Below, in pieces: positions 19,022 to 27,824 of a DNA stretch of 37,014 nt (position 1 is its first letter; every line of letters begins with the position of its first letter). A program made the position numbers and the translations under genes. The notes beneath the pieces are model-generated. The model searched no databases, was not told the DNA's origin, and was given only the letters and a program-made list of their open reading frames with translations. The stretch spans positions 1 to 37,014 of the forward strand of contig CAMDCJ010000004.1 in assembly GCA_945890035.1 (NCBI GenBank), in the 5' to 3' direction. Source of the DNA: Rickettsia typhi. Lineage in GTDB: Bacteria; Pseudomonadota; Alphaproteobacteria; Rickettsiales; UBA1997.

Positions 19022-20035
19022 ATGTCAAAAAAAATTCGTATTGCAGTTAATGGTCCCGGAAGAATTGGTCGCGCAATTATTCGCGCAATTTATGAAGAAA
19101 AAATGAGTGATGATTTTGAAATAGTCGCCGTAAACGGATCAGCGCCGATTGAAACCATCAAGCATTTACTAAAATATGATTCGGTTCACGGACGCTTTAA
19201 TCATGAAGTTGAAATTCGTGATCACAATTTATTTGTCGATAATAAAAAAATTCTTTTAACCGCAGAACGCGATCCTAAAAAACTCAATTGGAAAGAACAT
19301 AATATTGATGTTGTTTTCGAATGCACTGGCGCTTTTACAAAGCATGATGATGCTTATCAACACATCACTTCGGGCGCCAAAAAAGTTATAATTTCAGCTC
19401 CCGCCAAAGAAGATTCCGTCAAAACAATTGTTTACGGCGTTAATCATCACGAATTAACAAAAACCGACAATGTTATTTCAATCGGTTCATGCACTACAAA
19501 TTGTCTAGCGCCAATTGCCAAAGTTTTAAATGATAAAATTGGCATTGAAAAAGGTTTTATGACCACGATTCATGCTTACACCAATGATCAAAATATTGTT
19601 GATAACACTCACAAGGATTTGCGTCGCGCTCGCGCTTGCGCCATGTCGATGATTCCAACCTCAACTGGCGCTGCCAAAGCGATTGGTTTGGTTTTACCAG
19701 AACTCAAAGGTAAACTTGATGGCGTTGCGATTAGAGTTCCAACTCCGAATGTTTCAATGGTTGATTTAAATTTTATCGCCAAAAAAAATACTTCAATTGA
19801 AGAAATAAACGAGATTATTAAAAAGGCTTCAAATGGTGTAATGAAAGGAGTTTTGAGCTATATTGATGAGCCTCTAGTCTCAATTGATTTTAATCATAGC
19901 AATATAAGTTCGAATTTTGACGCAACTCAAACAAAAGTTATCGGAGGCAATATGGTTAAAGTGTGCTCTTGGTATGACAATGAGTGGGCTTTTTCAGTTA
20001 GAATGCTTGATGTTGCAAAATTCATGATGAAATAA
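19022..20035 (+). CDS. gap: Glyceraldehyde-3-phosphate dehydrogenase
   Basis: VNGPGRIGRAIIRA, IGSCTTNCLAPIAKVLND catalytic motif, HAYTNDQNIVD, SWYDNEWAFSVRMLD. Confidence 0.97.
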   Translation: MSKKIRIAVNGPGRIGRAIIRAIYEEKMSDDFEIVAVNGSAPIETIKHLLKYDSVHGRFNHEVEIRDHNLFVDNKKILLTAERDPKKLNWKEHNIDVVFECTGAFTKHDDAYQHITSGAKKVIISAPAKEDSVKTIVYGVNHHELTKTDNVISIGSCTTNCLAPIAKVLNDKIGIEKGFMTTIHAYTNDQNIVDNTHKDLRRARACAMSMIPTSTGAAKAIGLVLPELKGKLDGVAIRVPTPNVSMVDLNFIAKKNTSIEEINEIIKKASNGVMKGVLSYIDEPLVSIDFNHSNISSNFDATQTKVIGGNMVKVCSWYDNEWAFSVRMLDVAKFMMK

Positions 20036-20080
20036 AGTTTTATTATGTCGCTTGACAGTGCCATAATAAAATTACCAATT

Positions 20081-20120
20081 AAAAAAGGGTCGCATATTTA
20101 AAAATATGTGACCCTTTTTT
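20081..20120. terminator. Bidirectional intrinsic terminator between gap and the pal-like gene
   Basis: AAAAAAGGGTCGCATATTT / AAATATGTGACCCTTTTTT (one G-T wobble), A and T tracts on both sides, between convergent genes. Confidence 0.85.
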
Positions 20121-20154
20121 ATTTTACAAAATATAAGTTTTGTAATTATTTTAA

Positions 20155-20658
20155 TTAATTAAATAAAATGATTTCAACGCGACGATTTTTTGACCAAGCG
20201 CTTTCATCATGACCCAAATCAACTGGCTTATTTCTACCATAACTAATTGTTGAAATTTTTGAAGATTTAATTCCAGATTTAACTAAGAATTTTTTAACTT
20301 CTTCGGCTCTTTTTTTACCCAATTTTTTATTGTAAAGGCTTGAACCCCTTTCGTCGCAATGTCCTTCAGTTGAAATAACAATCTTTGATTCTGCTTTTAT
20401 TAAAGGAAAAATTTGATTTTTCAATAAATCGTTGCTTTCTTGATTTAAGGCAAAGCTATCGGTTTCAAAATACATTACTTTGCGAGCAATTTCTTTTTGT
20501 TCATTTTTACCAGATTTTTTTGAATCAACCTTAGCTTCATTTACAACCTTTTCATTAGAGGCTGTAAGTTGATTTTCATTATCTTTTTGTGATAATCCTT
20601 TAGAGCATGAGTAAGTAATTGTGGTGATCAATAAAAAAGATAATAGTTTTTTTTGCAT
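20155..20658 (-). CDS. pal: Peptidoglycan-associated (OmpA-domain) lipoprotein
   Basis: Lipobox-like TITYSCSKG; OmpA domain VISTEGHCDERGSSLYNKKLGKKRAEEVKKFLVKSGI...SYGRNKPVDLGHDESAWSKNRRVEI. Confidence 0.9.
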   Translation of the reverse strand: MQKKLLSFLLITTITYSCSKGLSQKDNENQLTASNEKVVNEAKVDSKKSGKNEQKEIARKVMYFETDSFALNQESNDLLKNQIFPLIKAESKIVISTEGHCDERGSSLYNKKLGKKRAEEVKKFLVKSGIKSSKISTISYGRNKPVDLGHDESAWSKNRRVEIILFN

Positions 20659-20870
20659 AAATACATGAATTTTGTTAATATTAAGAGCATAAATTTATTC
20701 AATAAAATATTATTTAGCAATGAGAAACTATTTAAAAACAATCTCTCTATAACTTTATAAATTATGAGTAATTTTAAACTAACAATTACTCTAATATATA
20801 GAAAATATCTTGCTTAATTAATTTACAGCTATTAATATGTAATGTAGAATCAACTAAATTTTTAAAAAAA

Positions 20871-21821
20871 ATGAAAAAAATTCTAATATTAAGTCTAGCA
20901 TTTTTTCTGACATTATTTACAGAATCAAACGCCCAAAATTATTACGATATTTATAAAATTGATACTTCTGCTGAAAAACCCATCAACAATACTTTTCCAA
21001 TAAATAACAAAAACTCTCAATTAGGTAACAATCAATATAAAAGCGTAACCTCAACTGAAACAACCGAAACCGAAGAAGTAACCGCTATTCGAAGAAAATC
21101 AAAATCCCGAACCGCTGGAAATTATATTGGCATCGATTTTATCAACACTAATTTGAGATATCGACACTATGGTTACAATACACAAGATCAGGAAATTAAA
21201 TACACTGCAGTTTCAAAACCAACTTTTCCTAAATATAAAAATAGCTTTGGCCTTAAATACTCATACGCCATAAATTATCGTGGAATTTTTTTGGCGCCTG
21301 AATTATTTTTTGAATATAATAATATTAAAAAATATTTTGATGGAGACCATTCCGATCAAGGTAATTTCGATCAAAGATTACCTTCGCGTCATGGCTATAA
21401 ATTCATGAATATTCACAGAACCTATGGCGCTAAAATTAATTTAGGATATGATGTTACCACAAATTTTGCTCCTTATTTATTTGCCGGAATTTCTAGAATC
21501 TATTATTCTAATTTACACTCTCTTTACATAGAAAAAGATAGGCAGGCTGTTATTAATCAAACTGAAACCGATCCTTTTAAAATAATGCATAAATCCAAGT
21601 CAGTGCCATTTTTTGGCTTTGGTGGAAAAATTAAATTATCCGAGCGCTTAGCTTTAAATGCCGAATATTTAATTTATGATTTTATGGTAAAAACCAATTA
21701 TCGTAAATTTGAAAATTATACACCCGGTACAGAAAGCCCTCCATATGGCAATGGTGCTAAATTTAGCGATTTTAGGGTCGCCCTAAGAGTTGCTAAAATT
21801 GGATTAACTTTTAACTTCTAA
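20871..21821 (+). CDS. Outer-membrane beta-barrel surface protein (paralog 1)
   Basis: Signal peptide, alternating beta-strand pattern, C-terminal aromatic strand KIGLTFNF; similar to the following ORF. Confidence 0.75.
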   Translation: MKKILILSLAFFLTLFTESNAQNYYDIYKIDTSAEKPINNTFPINNKNSQLGNNQYKSVTSTETTETEEVTAIRRKSKSRTAGNYIGIDFINTNLRYRHYGYNTQDQEIKYTAVSKPTFPKYKNSFGLKYSYAINYRGIFLAPELFFEYNNIKKYFDGDHSDQGNFDQRLPSRHGYKFMNIHRTYGAKINLGYDVTTNFAPYLFAGISRIYYSNLHSLYIEKDRQAVINQTETDPFKIMHKSKSVPFFGFGGKIKLSERLALNAEYLIYDFMVKTNYRKFENYTPGTESPPYGNGAKFSDFRVALRVAKIGLTFNF

Positions 21822-21901
21822 TAATATTTCTCGATACAAGATTAAAATAAGTTATAAAAAACTATAAAACATTATTGTAAAAAAAATTTAATATTCTAAA
21901 A

Positions 21902-22651
21902 ATGCTAAAAATAAAACTATTTATTATTTTATTCATATTGTTTTTTTCAACCAATCTCCAAGCTCGTACAGTTGGAAATTATGTTGGAGTTGATTTAATT
22001 AAAACCAATTTAAGTTTTTCGATGGAAGGAACTTTTTCTGAACCTAATCATAAAATTATTAAATCTCGACAAACAGTTTCTAGCTCTATGCATTCATTTG
22101 GCTTTAAATATAATTATGCCTTAAACTATCGGGGGTTCTTCATTTCTCCAGGTCTAATTTATGAAAAAAATAATGTTAATAACCCCTACAATTATAGCTC
22201 GCAAGCTTCACATTCTCTGATTTCAAAATATGGTAAAAGCTATTCAAAAATTGCTCAGAGATATGGTGTAAAACTTGACTTAGGTGGTGATATTAATAAT
22301 GATATTTCTATCTATGGAACCATTGGTCATGCCATTAATAACTATGAAACCTATGGATCATTATACTTTGATAGAGCCTATTTTATCAATAAAAACACCG
22401 AATATTTTGTTAGCGAAAATCCCTGGAAATTAAATAAAGGTAAGAAAAGTGCCCCTTTTTTTGGTGGTGGCTTTAGAATCAAATTATATAAGAATTGGTT
22501 ACTTAATGGCGAATATAATTTTACTAGATTTACCATCGATACCAAAGCTAGTGAACAAACCATTACGGGTACAATAGAGCCTACTCCTGTAAAAATGCAT
22601 TTTAATAATAATATCAATATATTTAAACTCGGAATTAATTTTAATTTTTAA
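21902..22651 (+). CDS. Outer-membrane beta-barrel surface protein (paralog 2)
   Basis: Signal peptide; VGNYVGVDLIKTNL, FGFKYNYALNYRGFFISPGLIYE, KSAPFFGGGFRIKLYKNWLLNGEYNF, KLGINFNF align with paralog 1. Confidence 0.75.
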   Translation: MLKIKLFIILFILFFSTNLQARTVGNYVGVDLIKTNLSFSMEGTFSEPNHKIIKSRQTVSSSMHSFGFKYNYALNYRGFFISPGLIYEKNNVNNPYNYSSQASHSLISKYGKSYSKIAQRYGVKLDLGGDINNDISIYGTIGHAINNYETYGSLYFDRAYFINKNTEYFVSENPWKLNKGKKSAPFFGGGFRIKLYKNWLLNGEYNFTRFTIDTKASEQTITGTIEPTPVKMHFNNNINIFKLGINFNF

Positions 22652-22670
22652 TCACACAATCCTTTATTTT

Positions 22671-23483
22671 ATGTCATCTAAATTTACAATAGTAGCATTA
22701 GCATTAACAGCGTTAACAACAGGAGCAGGAGCAGGCACTCTCCAATCAAGGGGGTCAGTAGCAACACGTCAAGATAATTTGAGAGCTGCATTTCCTGATC
22801 GCAGGGGCAATCCTGATGAAGGTGATCCTCGTCTCCTATGGGACAATCGTGATGAATGTAACTATGAAGAATCCTCAAGTAATATAAACTGTGGAGTTAT
22901 AATCTCCACGCCAGAACAAGGAAATTCAACAATTTTCGGGGGCACTTCCTCAAGCACACCTAAAGCTACTTCTCCTTTAACCACAGCTGGAGCTACTTCT
23001 CCTTTAACCACAGCTGGAGCTACTTCTCCTTTAACCACCACTCCAACACCTCAAGCTAAAACTGGAGTGCAACCCACCTCCAACGATACTTTGACAACTG
23101 CAATAGAACGTACAGGAATTATTGTAAAAACTACTCAACCAATAATAAATTTAACACCTGCACCTAAAATAGGAGACGGAAGCGGGAGTCAAAGCGGAAA
23201 TATTGACGAAGTTGTTGGAGGTGTTGTTGGATCTGTTGTAGGTGTTGGAGGTTTAGCGCTTTTAGGTCGTTATTTAAATAAAAAATTTTTTGAACAACAG
23301 GTTCGAGGAGAAGGAGTGCGCGGTGCAGCGGTAGGAGATCCAGCAAGAGCAAGAGCTGATCTTGTTAATGTTAATGGGCAAGGCTTCGGGAACCAACAAC
23401 AACATCCTCGCCTCGCTGTATTAGATCCGGAGAATTTGAATTTTCGGCCAAATGTTGTTCGTGGTCTTAATGGTCGTAACTAA
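22671..23483 (+). CDS. Putative secreted/surface protein with Thr/Ser/Pro repeat region and one TM-like segment
   Basis: N-terminal signal-like segment (FTIVALALTALTTGAGAG), ATSPLTTAG repeats, Gly/Val hydrophobic segment VVGGVVGSVVGVGGLALLGRYLNKK, polar tail. Confidence 0.6.
   Translation: MSSKFTIVALALTALTTGAGAGTLQSRGSVATRQDNLRAAFPDRRGNPDEGDPRLLWDNRDECNYEESSSNINCGVIISTPEQGNSTIFGGTSSSTPKATSPLTTAGATSPLTTAGATSPLTTTPTPQAKTGVQPTSNDTLTTAIERTGIIVKTTQPIINLTPAPKIGDGSGSQSGNIDEVVGGVVGSVVGVGGLALLGRYLNKKFFEQQVRGEGVRGAAVGDPARARADLVNVNGQGFGNQQQHPRLAVLDPENLNFRPNVVRGLNGRN
22965..23038 (+). repeat. 27-bp in-frame tandem repeat, about 2.7 copies
   Basis: gctacttctcctttaaccacagctgga repeated exactly at 22965 and 22992, partial copy (20 nt) from 23019; encodes ATSPLTTAG. 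Confidence 0.95.
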
Positions 23484-23490
23484 ATAACTT

Positions 23491-23523
23491 TATAATATCT
23501 TATATTTTTTATAAGATATTATA
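23491..23523. terminator. Hairpin downstream of the repeat-protein ORF
   Basis: TATAATATCTTATA-ttttt-TATAAGATATTATA, perfect 14-bp arms, 7 nt after the stop. Confidence 0.55.
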
Positions 23524-23674
23524 ATTAATTTTCTAAAGAATATTATTAAAATATTTTTTAAAGCGCGAATAGAAAATTTTAAGATTTACTGTCGGAAAAT
23601 TGATGGCGCTATATAAAATCAGAAATGTTAAATTAAAAAAACATTTCTTCGTTTAAATTTTTTAACCAAAAAGG

Positions 23675-23723
23675 GCATAATTAAAAAAATGGGGTGATGG
23701 AAGCCCCATTTTTTTAATTATGC
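23675..23723. terminator. Perfect 20-bp inverted repeat downstream of glmS (likely bidirectional terminator)
   Basis: GCATAATTAAAAAAATGGGG (23675-23694), 9-nt loop, CCCCATTTTTTTAATTATGC (23704-23723), between convergent genes. Confidence 0.6.
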
Positions 23724-23763
23724 TCCAAAAAAATCTAAACTAATAAAAAAGTTTTCAAAAAAA

Positions 23764-25605
23764 TTATTCAACCGTAACTGATTTGGCTAAATTCCTAGGT
23801 TGATCAACATCATTGCCTTTGAAAAGCGCCACATAATAAGCCAATAATTGCATTGAAATTACCGGCAAAATTGCTTCTTGAATCGAATTAGAAATTTCTG
23901 GAATTTCAATGCGATATTTTGCCATTTTACCAAATAAATTAAAGCCTTTTTTATCGCTTACAAAGAAAATTTTTCCACCTCGCGCATTAACTTCTTGAGC
24001 ATTCGACAAAGTTTTTTCAAATAATTCATTCTCTTTGTTGCGCGCGCCAATTACAATGACAGGCATGTTTTTATCAATCACCGCAATTGTGCCGTGTTTT
24101 AATTCGCCCGCCGAAATTCCCTGAGCGTTAACATAAGTTAATTCACGAAATTTTAAAGCCGATTCAAGCGCGGTGACATAAGAAATTGAGCGCCCGATAT
24201 ATAAAACTTGCTTTGATTTAGTAAGTCGCGAGGCAACTTTTTTAATGTTACGAATCTCTGAATCTTCAAAAATTTGACTCATTTTAACGGCACAAATAGC
24301 CAAGCTTTGCAAAAGTTGCGCGCTTTTACTGTCAGAAATATTTTTATTAATTGTTGCCAAATGAATTGCAAAAATTGACACAACGGCAATTTGTGCAGTA
24401 TAAGCCTTAGTTGAGGCAACGCCGATTTCTGGACCCGCTAAAGTTCTGATAGTAACATCGGAAAGTTGCGCCATTGTGCTGTGAGCAACATTAACGATTG
24501 ATAAAACTTTTTGTTGATTTTGTTTGGCATATTTTAAAGCCGCGAGAGTATCTGCGGTTTCTCCCGATTGCGAAATAAAAATCATTAAATTATCGTCACG
24601 AAATGGCGCTTTGCGATATCGAAATTCCGAAGCGATATCAACTTCAACTTCAACATTGGCAATTTGTTCGATTAAATATTTGCCAACCAAGCCTGCGTAA
24701 TATGATGTCCCGCAAGCCACAATAGTAATTTTTTTAATTTTCGCTAAATCAAAATTAAAATTTGGTAAATGAATTTTATTAGAAGATAAATCAACATAAG
24801 CCTGAATAGTTTCTTCTAAAACGACAGGTTGTTCATAAATTTCTTTAAGCATATAATGATCAAAACCATTTTTGCTAACTCGACTTTTTTGTGTTTCAAT
24901 AATTTTGGGAATCTTTTTAACTTCATTGCCGTTTTTGTCATAAATTTCGACACGATTTTTATAAATCAAACCAAACTCATCATCATCTAAAAAAATAACT
25001 TGATTGGTAAAATCCGCTAAACCGTAAAAATCCGAAGCTATAAAATTTTCATTTTCACCAATTCCTATAACGATCGGCGAACCTCTTTTAGCAACCGCGA
25101 TAACATCGTCACGATTTTTAAACATGGTGGCGATTGCAAAAGTTCCTCGCAGTTCCTCGGTAGTTTTTAAAAGCGCGCGCAGAATATTTCCTTCCGCGGA
25201 ATAATGTTGTTCAATCAAATGCGGAAGAACTTCGGTATCGGTTTGGCTCAAAAACTTTACGCCGTTTTTTATGAGTCTCGCTTTAATTTCTTGATAATTT
25301 TCAATGATACCATTATGAACAACACAAACTTGCGCTGAAGTGTGCGGATGCGCGTTTTCTTTGCTTGGAACGCCGTGCGTTGCCCATCTAGTATGACCAA
25401 TTCCCATGGTCGAAGTAAATTTTTTCTTTTTTAAAACCGCTTCGAGTTTGTTGATTTTACCTTCTTCCTTAATAATATTAAATTTTCTATCTTCGTATAA
25501 AGCCAATCCCGAAGAATCATATCCACGATATTCGAGTTTTTTTAAACCGCTGAGAATAACTTCACTGATTTGATTTGTGCCAATTGCACCAATAATTCCA
25601 CACAT
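23764..25605 (-). CDS. glmS: Glutamine--fructose-6-phosphate aminotransferase
   Basis: MCGIIGAIG N-terminus, GHTRWATHGVPSKENAHPH, SQSGETADTLAALKYAK, GISAGELKHGTIAVID, C-terminal NLAKSVTVE. Confidence 0.98.
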   Translation of the reverse strand: MCGIIGAIGTNQISEVILSGLKKLEYRGYDSSGLALYEDRKFNIIKEEGKINKLEAVLKKKKFTSTMGIGHTRWATHGVPSKENAHPHTSAQVCVVHNGIIENYQEIKARLIKNGVKFLSQTDTEVLPHLIEQHYSAEGNILRALLKTTEELRGTFAIATMFKNRDDVIAVAKRGSPIVIGIGENENFIASDFYGLADFTNQVIFLDDDEFGLIYKNRVEIYDKNGNEVKKIPKIIETQKSRVSKNGFDHYMLKEIYEQPVVLEETIQAYVDLSSNKIHLPNFNFDLAKIKKITIVACGTSYYAGLVGKYLIEQIANVEVEVDIASEFRYRKAPFRDDNLMIFISQSGETADTLAALKYAKQNQQKVLSIVNVAHSTMAQLSDVTIRTLAGPEIGVASTKAYTAQIAVVSIFAIHLATINKNISDSKSAQLLQSLAICAVKMSQIFEDSEIRNIKKVASRLTKSKQVLYIGRSISYVTALESALKFRELTYVNAQGISAGELKHGTIAVIDKNMPVIVIGARNKENELFEKTLSNAQEVNARGGKIFFVSDKKGFNLFGKMAKYRIEIPEISNSIQEAILPVISMQLLAYYVALFKGNDVDQPRNLAKSVTVE

Positions 25606-25831
25606 TTTGGATATAAATTTAGTTTATAAAAATTACTTTTATCCTAGAGTATAAAGGTTAATTAAGAATGTAAATTGTAATTTTTTGTAAAATCCAGTAA
25701 TAAAGTGAAAAAATATTTTTAGTTATTTGCTTGAGAAAAAAATATTTAATTTAATAATTGGAGCTAAGCTTAAAGAAATATTTTTTAATTCTTGAAAAAA
25801 TCTTTTGAAAGATAAAATTCAAACCGAATAA

Positions 25832-27217
25832 ATGCGCTTTATAGAAAAAATTTTTCAATTTATTTTTTATATTCTAATTCTTTCCCAGCCCTTTTACGCC
25901 AATGCTCAAGATCAAATAAATACAATTTCAAAAATTGAATTTTCCAATGATAAAAAATTATCCATAACCTTGAATAATGTTGCGGAATATAAATTATTTA
26001 CGCTCTCAAATCCAGATCGGTTATCAATTGAAATTAAAAATGGTGAACTTTTTAAAAAAGATTATTCGCCAAAAAAACCCGATTATATTTCTAAAATAAC
26101 TTTTCATAAAAATAATAAAATTTTGGTGATAACTTTATTTTTTCAAGAAAAATATTTGGCAAAAAATACTAATTTTGATAAAAAAAATAAAATTATTTCT
26201 TGTACGCTTGAGCCAAAGAAAAGTAAGCCTGATCAACCCAATTTAAGTGAAAAAAATAATTTACAACAGCCAATTTTAGAAAAAAATCACAAAGAAAATA
26301 TTCTTCCACAAAAGCCTGCAAAAGAAAAAATAACCAAAGAAATTATTACCAAAAAAGCAGATGAAAAAACCCCAAAAGAAAATAATATTGAGTCGGATTT
26401 AATCATAAAAAAAACCTCCAATTCAATTGTAAAATATAAAATTAGAACAGCGACATCAACTCCCGCAAAAGATAAAAATGAAATTTTACAAACTTCAATT
26501 GCTGATAATAAAAAAATTTCTCAACCACTTAGAAAACCTGTGATAATAATTGATGCAGGCCATGGTGGCAAAGACCCGGGAACCATTGGTGTTTATGCAA
26601 GAACTAAAGAAAAAAATATCACATTATCTTACGCCAAAGAACTTTCAAAACATTTAATGAAAGAAAAAAAATACAAAGTTTATTTAACTCGCGATGATGA
26701 TTTTTTTATTCCACTTGATAAAAGGGTTGCCAAGTCAAGACGCAAAAAAGCTGACTTATTCATTTCGCTTCACGCCAATTCAATTGCCGATAATCATGTT
26801 TCGGGATTTTCGATTTACACATTATCCGATAACTCCTCAGATAAACAGGCTGAACTTCTTGCGCAAAAAGAAAATCAAGCCGATATTATTAATGGCATCG
26901 ATTTTGCCGGAGCAAGTAAAGAAATTATGAAAACTTTAATTGACTTATCGCAAAGAGAATCGAAAAATAGCTCGGCGCGCTTTGCTAAATATGTAATTAG
27001 GGACATTAAAAAAGTTGATATTGAAATTTTGCAAAATACTCATCGTTTTGCAGGATTTATGGTTTTAACCGCTCCCGACATGGCTTCGGTCTTGATTGAA
27101 CTTGGCTATTTATCAAATCGTCGCGAAGAAGAAATGCTCAATAGCGCTTCTTATCGCAGGTTGGTTGCCAAAACATTAACTAACTCGATAAATCAATATT
27201 TTAAAAATTTTAAATAA
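25832..27217 (+). CDS. N-acetylmuramoyl-L-alanine amidase (Amidase_3, AmiC-like)
   Basis: AMIN-like N-terminus; catalytic domain VIIIDAGHGGKDPGTIG, KADLFISLHANSI, MASVLIELGYLSNRREEEML. Confidence 0.93.
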   Translation: MRFIEKIFQFIFYILILSQPFYANAQDQINTISKIEFSNDKKLSITLNNVAEYKLFTLSNPDRLSIEIKNGELFKKDYSPKKPDYISKITFHKNNKILVITLFFQEKYLAKNTNFDKKNKIISCTLEPKKSKPDQPNLSEKNNLQQPILEKNHKENILPQKPAKEKITKEIITKKADEKTPKENNIESDLIIKKTSNSIVKYKIRTATSTPAKDKNEILQTSIADNKKISQPLRKPVIIIDAGHGGKDPGTIGVYARTKEKNITLSYAKELSKHLMKEKKYKVYLTRDDDFFIPLDKRVAKSRRKKADLFISLHANSIADNHVSGFSIYTLSDNSSDKQAELLAQKENQADIINGIDFAGASKEIMKTLIDLSQRESKNSSARFAKYVIRDIKKVDIEILQNTHRFAGFMVLTAPDMASVLIELGYLSNRREEEMLNSASYRRLVAKTLTNSINQYFKNFK

Positions 27218-27223
27218 AATAAT

Positions 27224-27733
27224 ATGGCAGATGAAACTAAACAAGATACTTGGCTTGGAATTAACACGATTCAAGCTGAAGATCCAAGCAAAAACAATGC
27301 TTTATTTGGAATTCCAAGCGCGGTTTCAGATCAAAATTCAGATCCATCTTCAGCAATCCAACCAGATATTATTTTTTTAAGACAACTTGCATTGGAAAAT
27401 AGACCTTTTGACGGACAAGCCGCATCTAGATTTCTATTAATTAAACAATCATTAAGACCAGACGAAATTCAAAAAATTATACCCGCATCTTCTTATGCTA
27501 ATTTATTACAAAGAGACGCAGAATTTGCTAGATCTCAACCGAGCGAAAATCCAAGTGAAGCTTCAACAAAACAACAACAAGAAGCTCTTGCAAATCAAAA
27601 AAAGATAGAAGATTCCAAAATTTATATAGAATTTTATAATGAAAGAGAGAAGCCAAAAATTGCAAGTGAAAATGAAAATTCACAAGAAAAGGGGCCACAA
27701 ATAAATGGAGTTGATAAGATAAGGGGTGGATAA
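27224..27733 (+). CDS. Hypothetical protein
   Basis: 169 aa ORF between the amidase and the PBP1A genes; no recognized domain. Confidence 0.6.
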   Translation: MADETKQDTWLGINTIQAEDPSKNNALFGIPSAVSDQNSDPSSAIQPDIIFLRQLALENRPFDGQAASRFLLIKQSLRPDEIQKIIPASSYANLLQRDAEFARSQPSENPSEASTKQQQEALANQKKIEDSKIYIEFYNEREKPKIASENENSQEKGPQINGVDKIRGG

Positions 27734-27824
27734 AACATATCATTCAAATTAAAAAATAAATTTTGTTGCAAGAGATGTTTCTTTTTAATAAAATGAATGA
27801 AATTTTTATAACGAATTTAAACTT

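Noticed and set aside
22684-22878. Leucine-rich antisense ORF opposite the mucin-like gene
   Set aside because: Arises from complementing Ala/Thr-rich codons; no start context or domain support.
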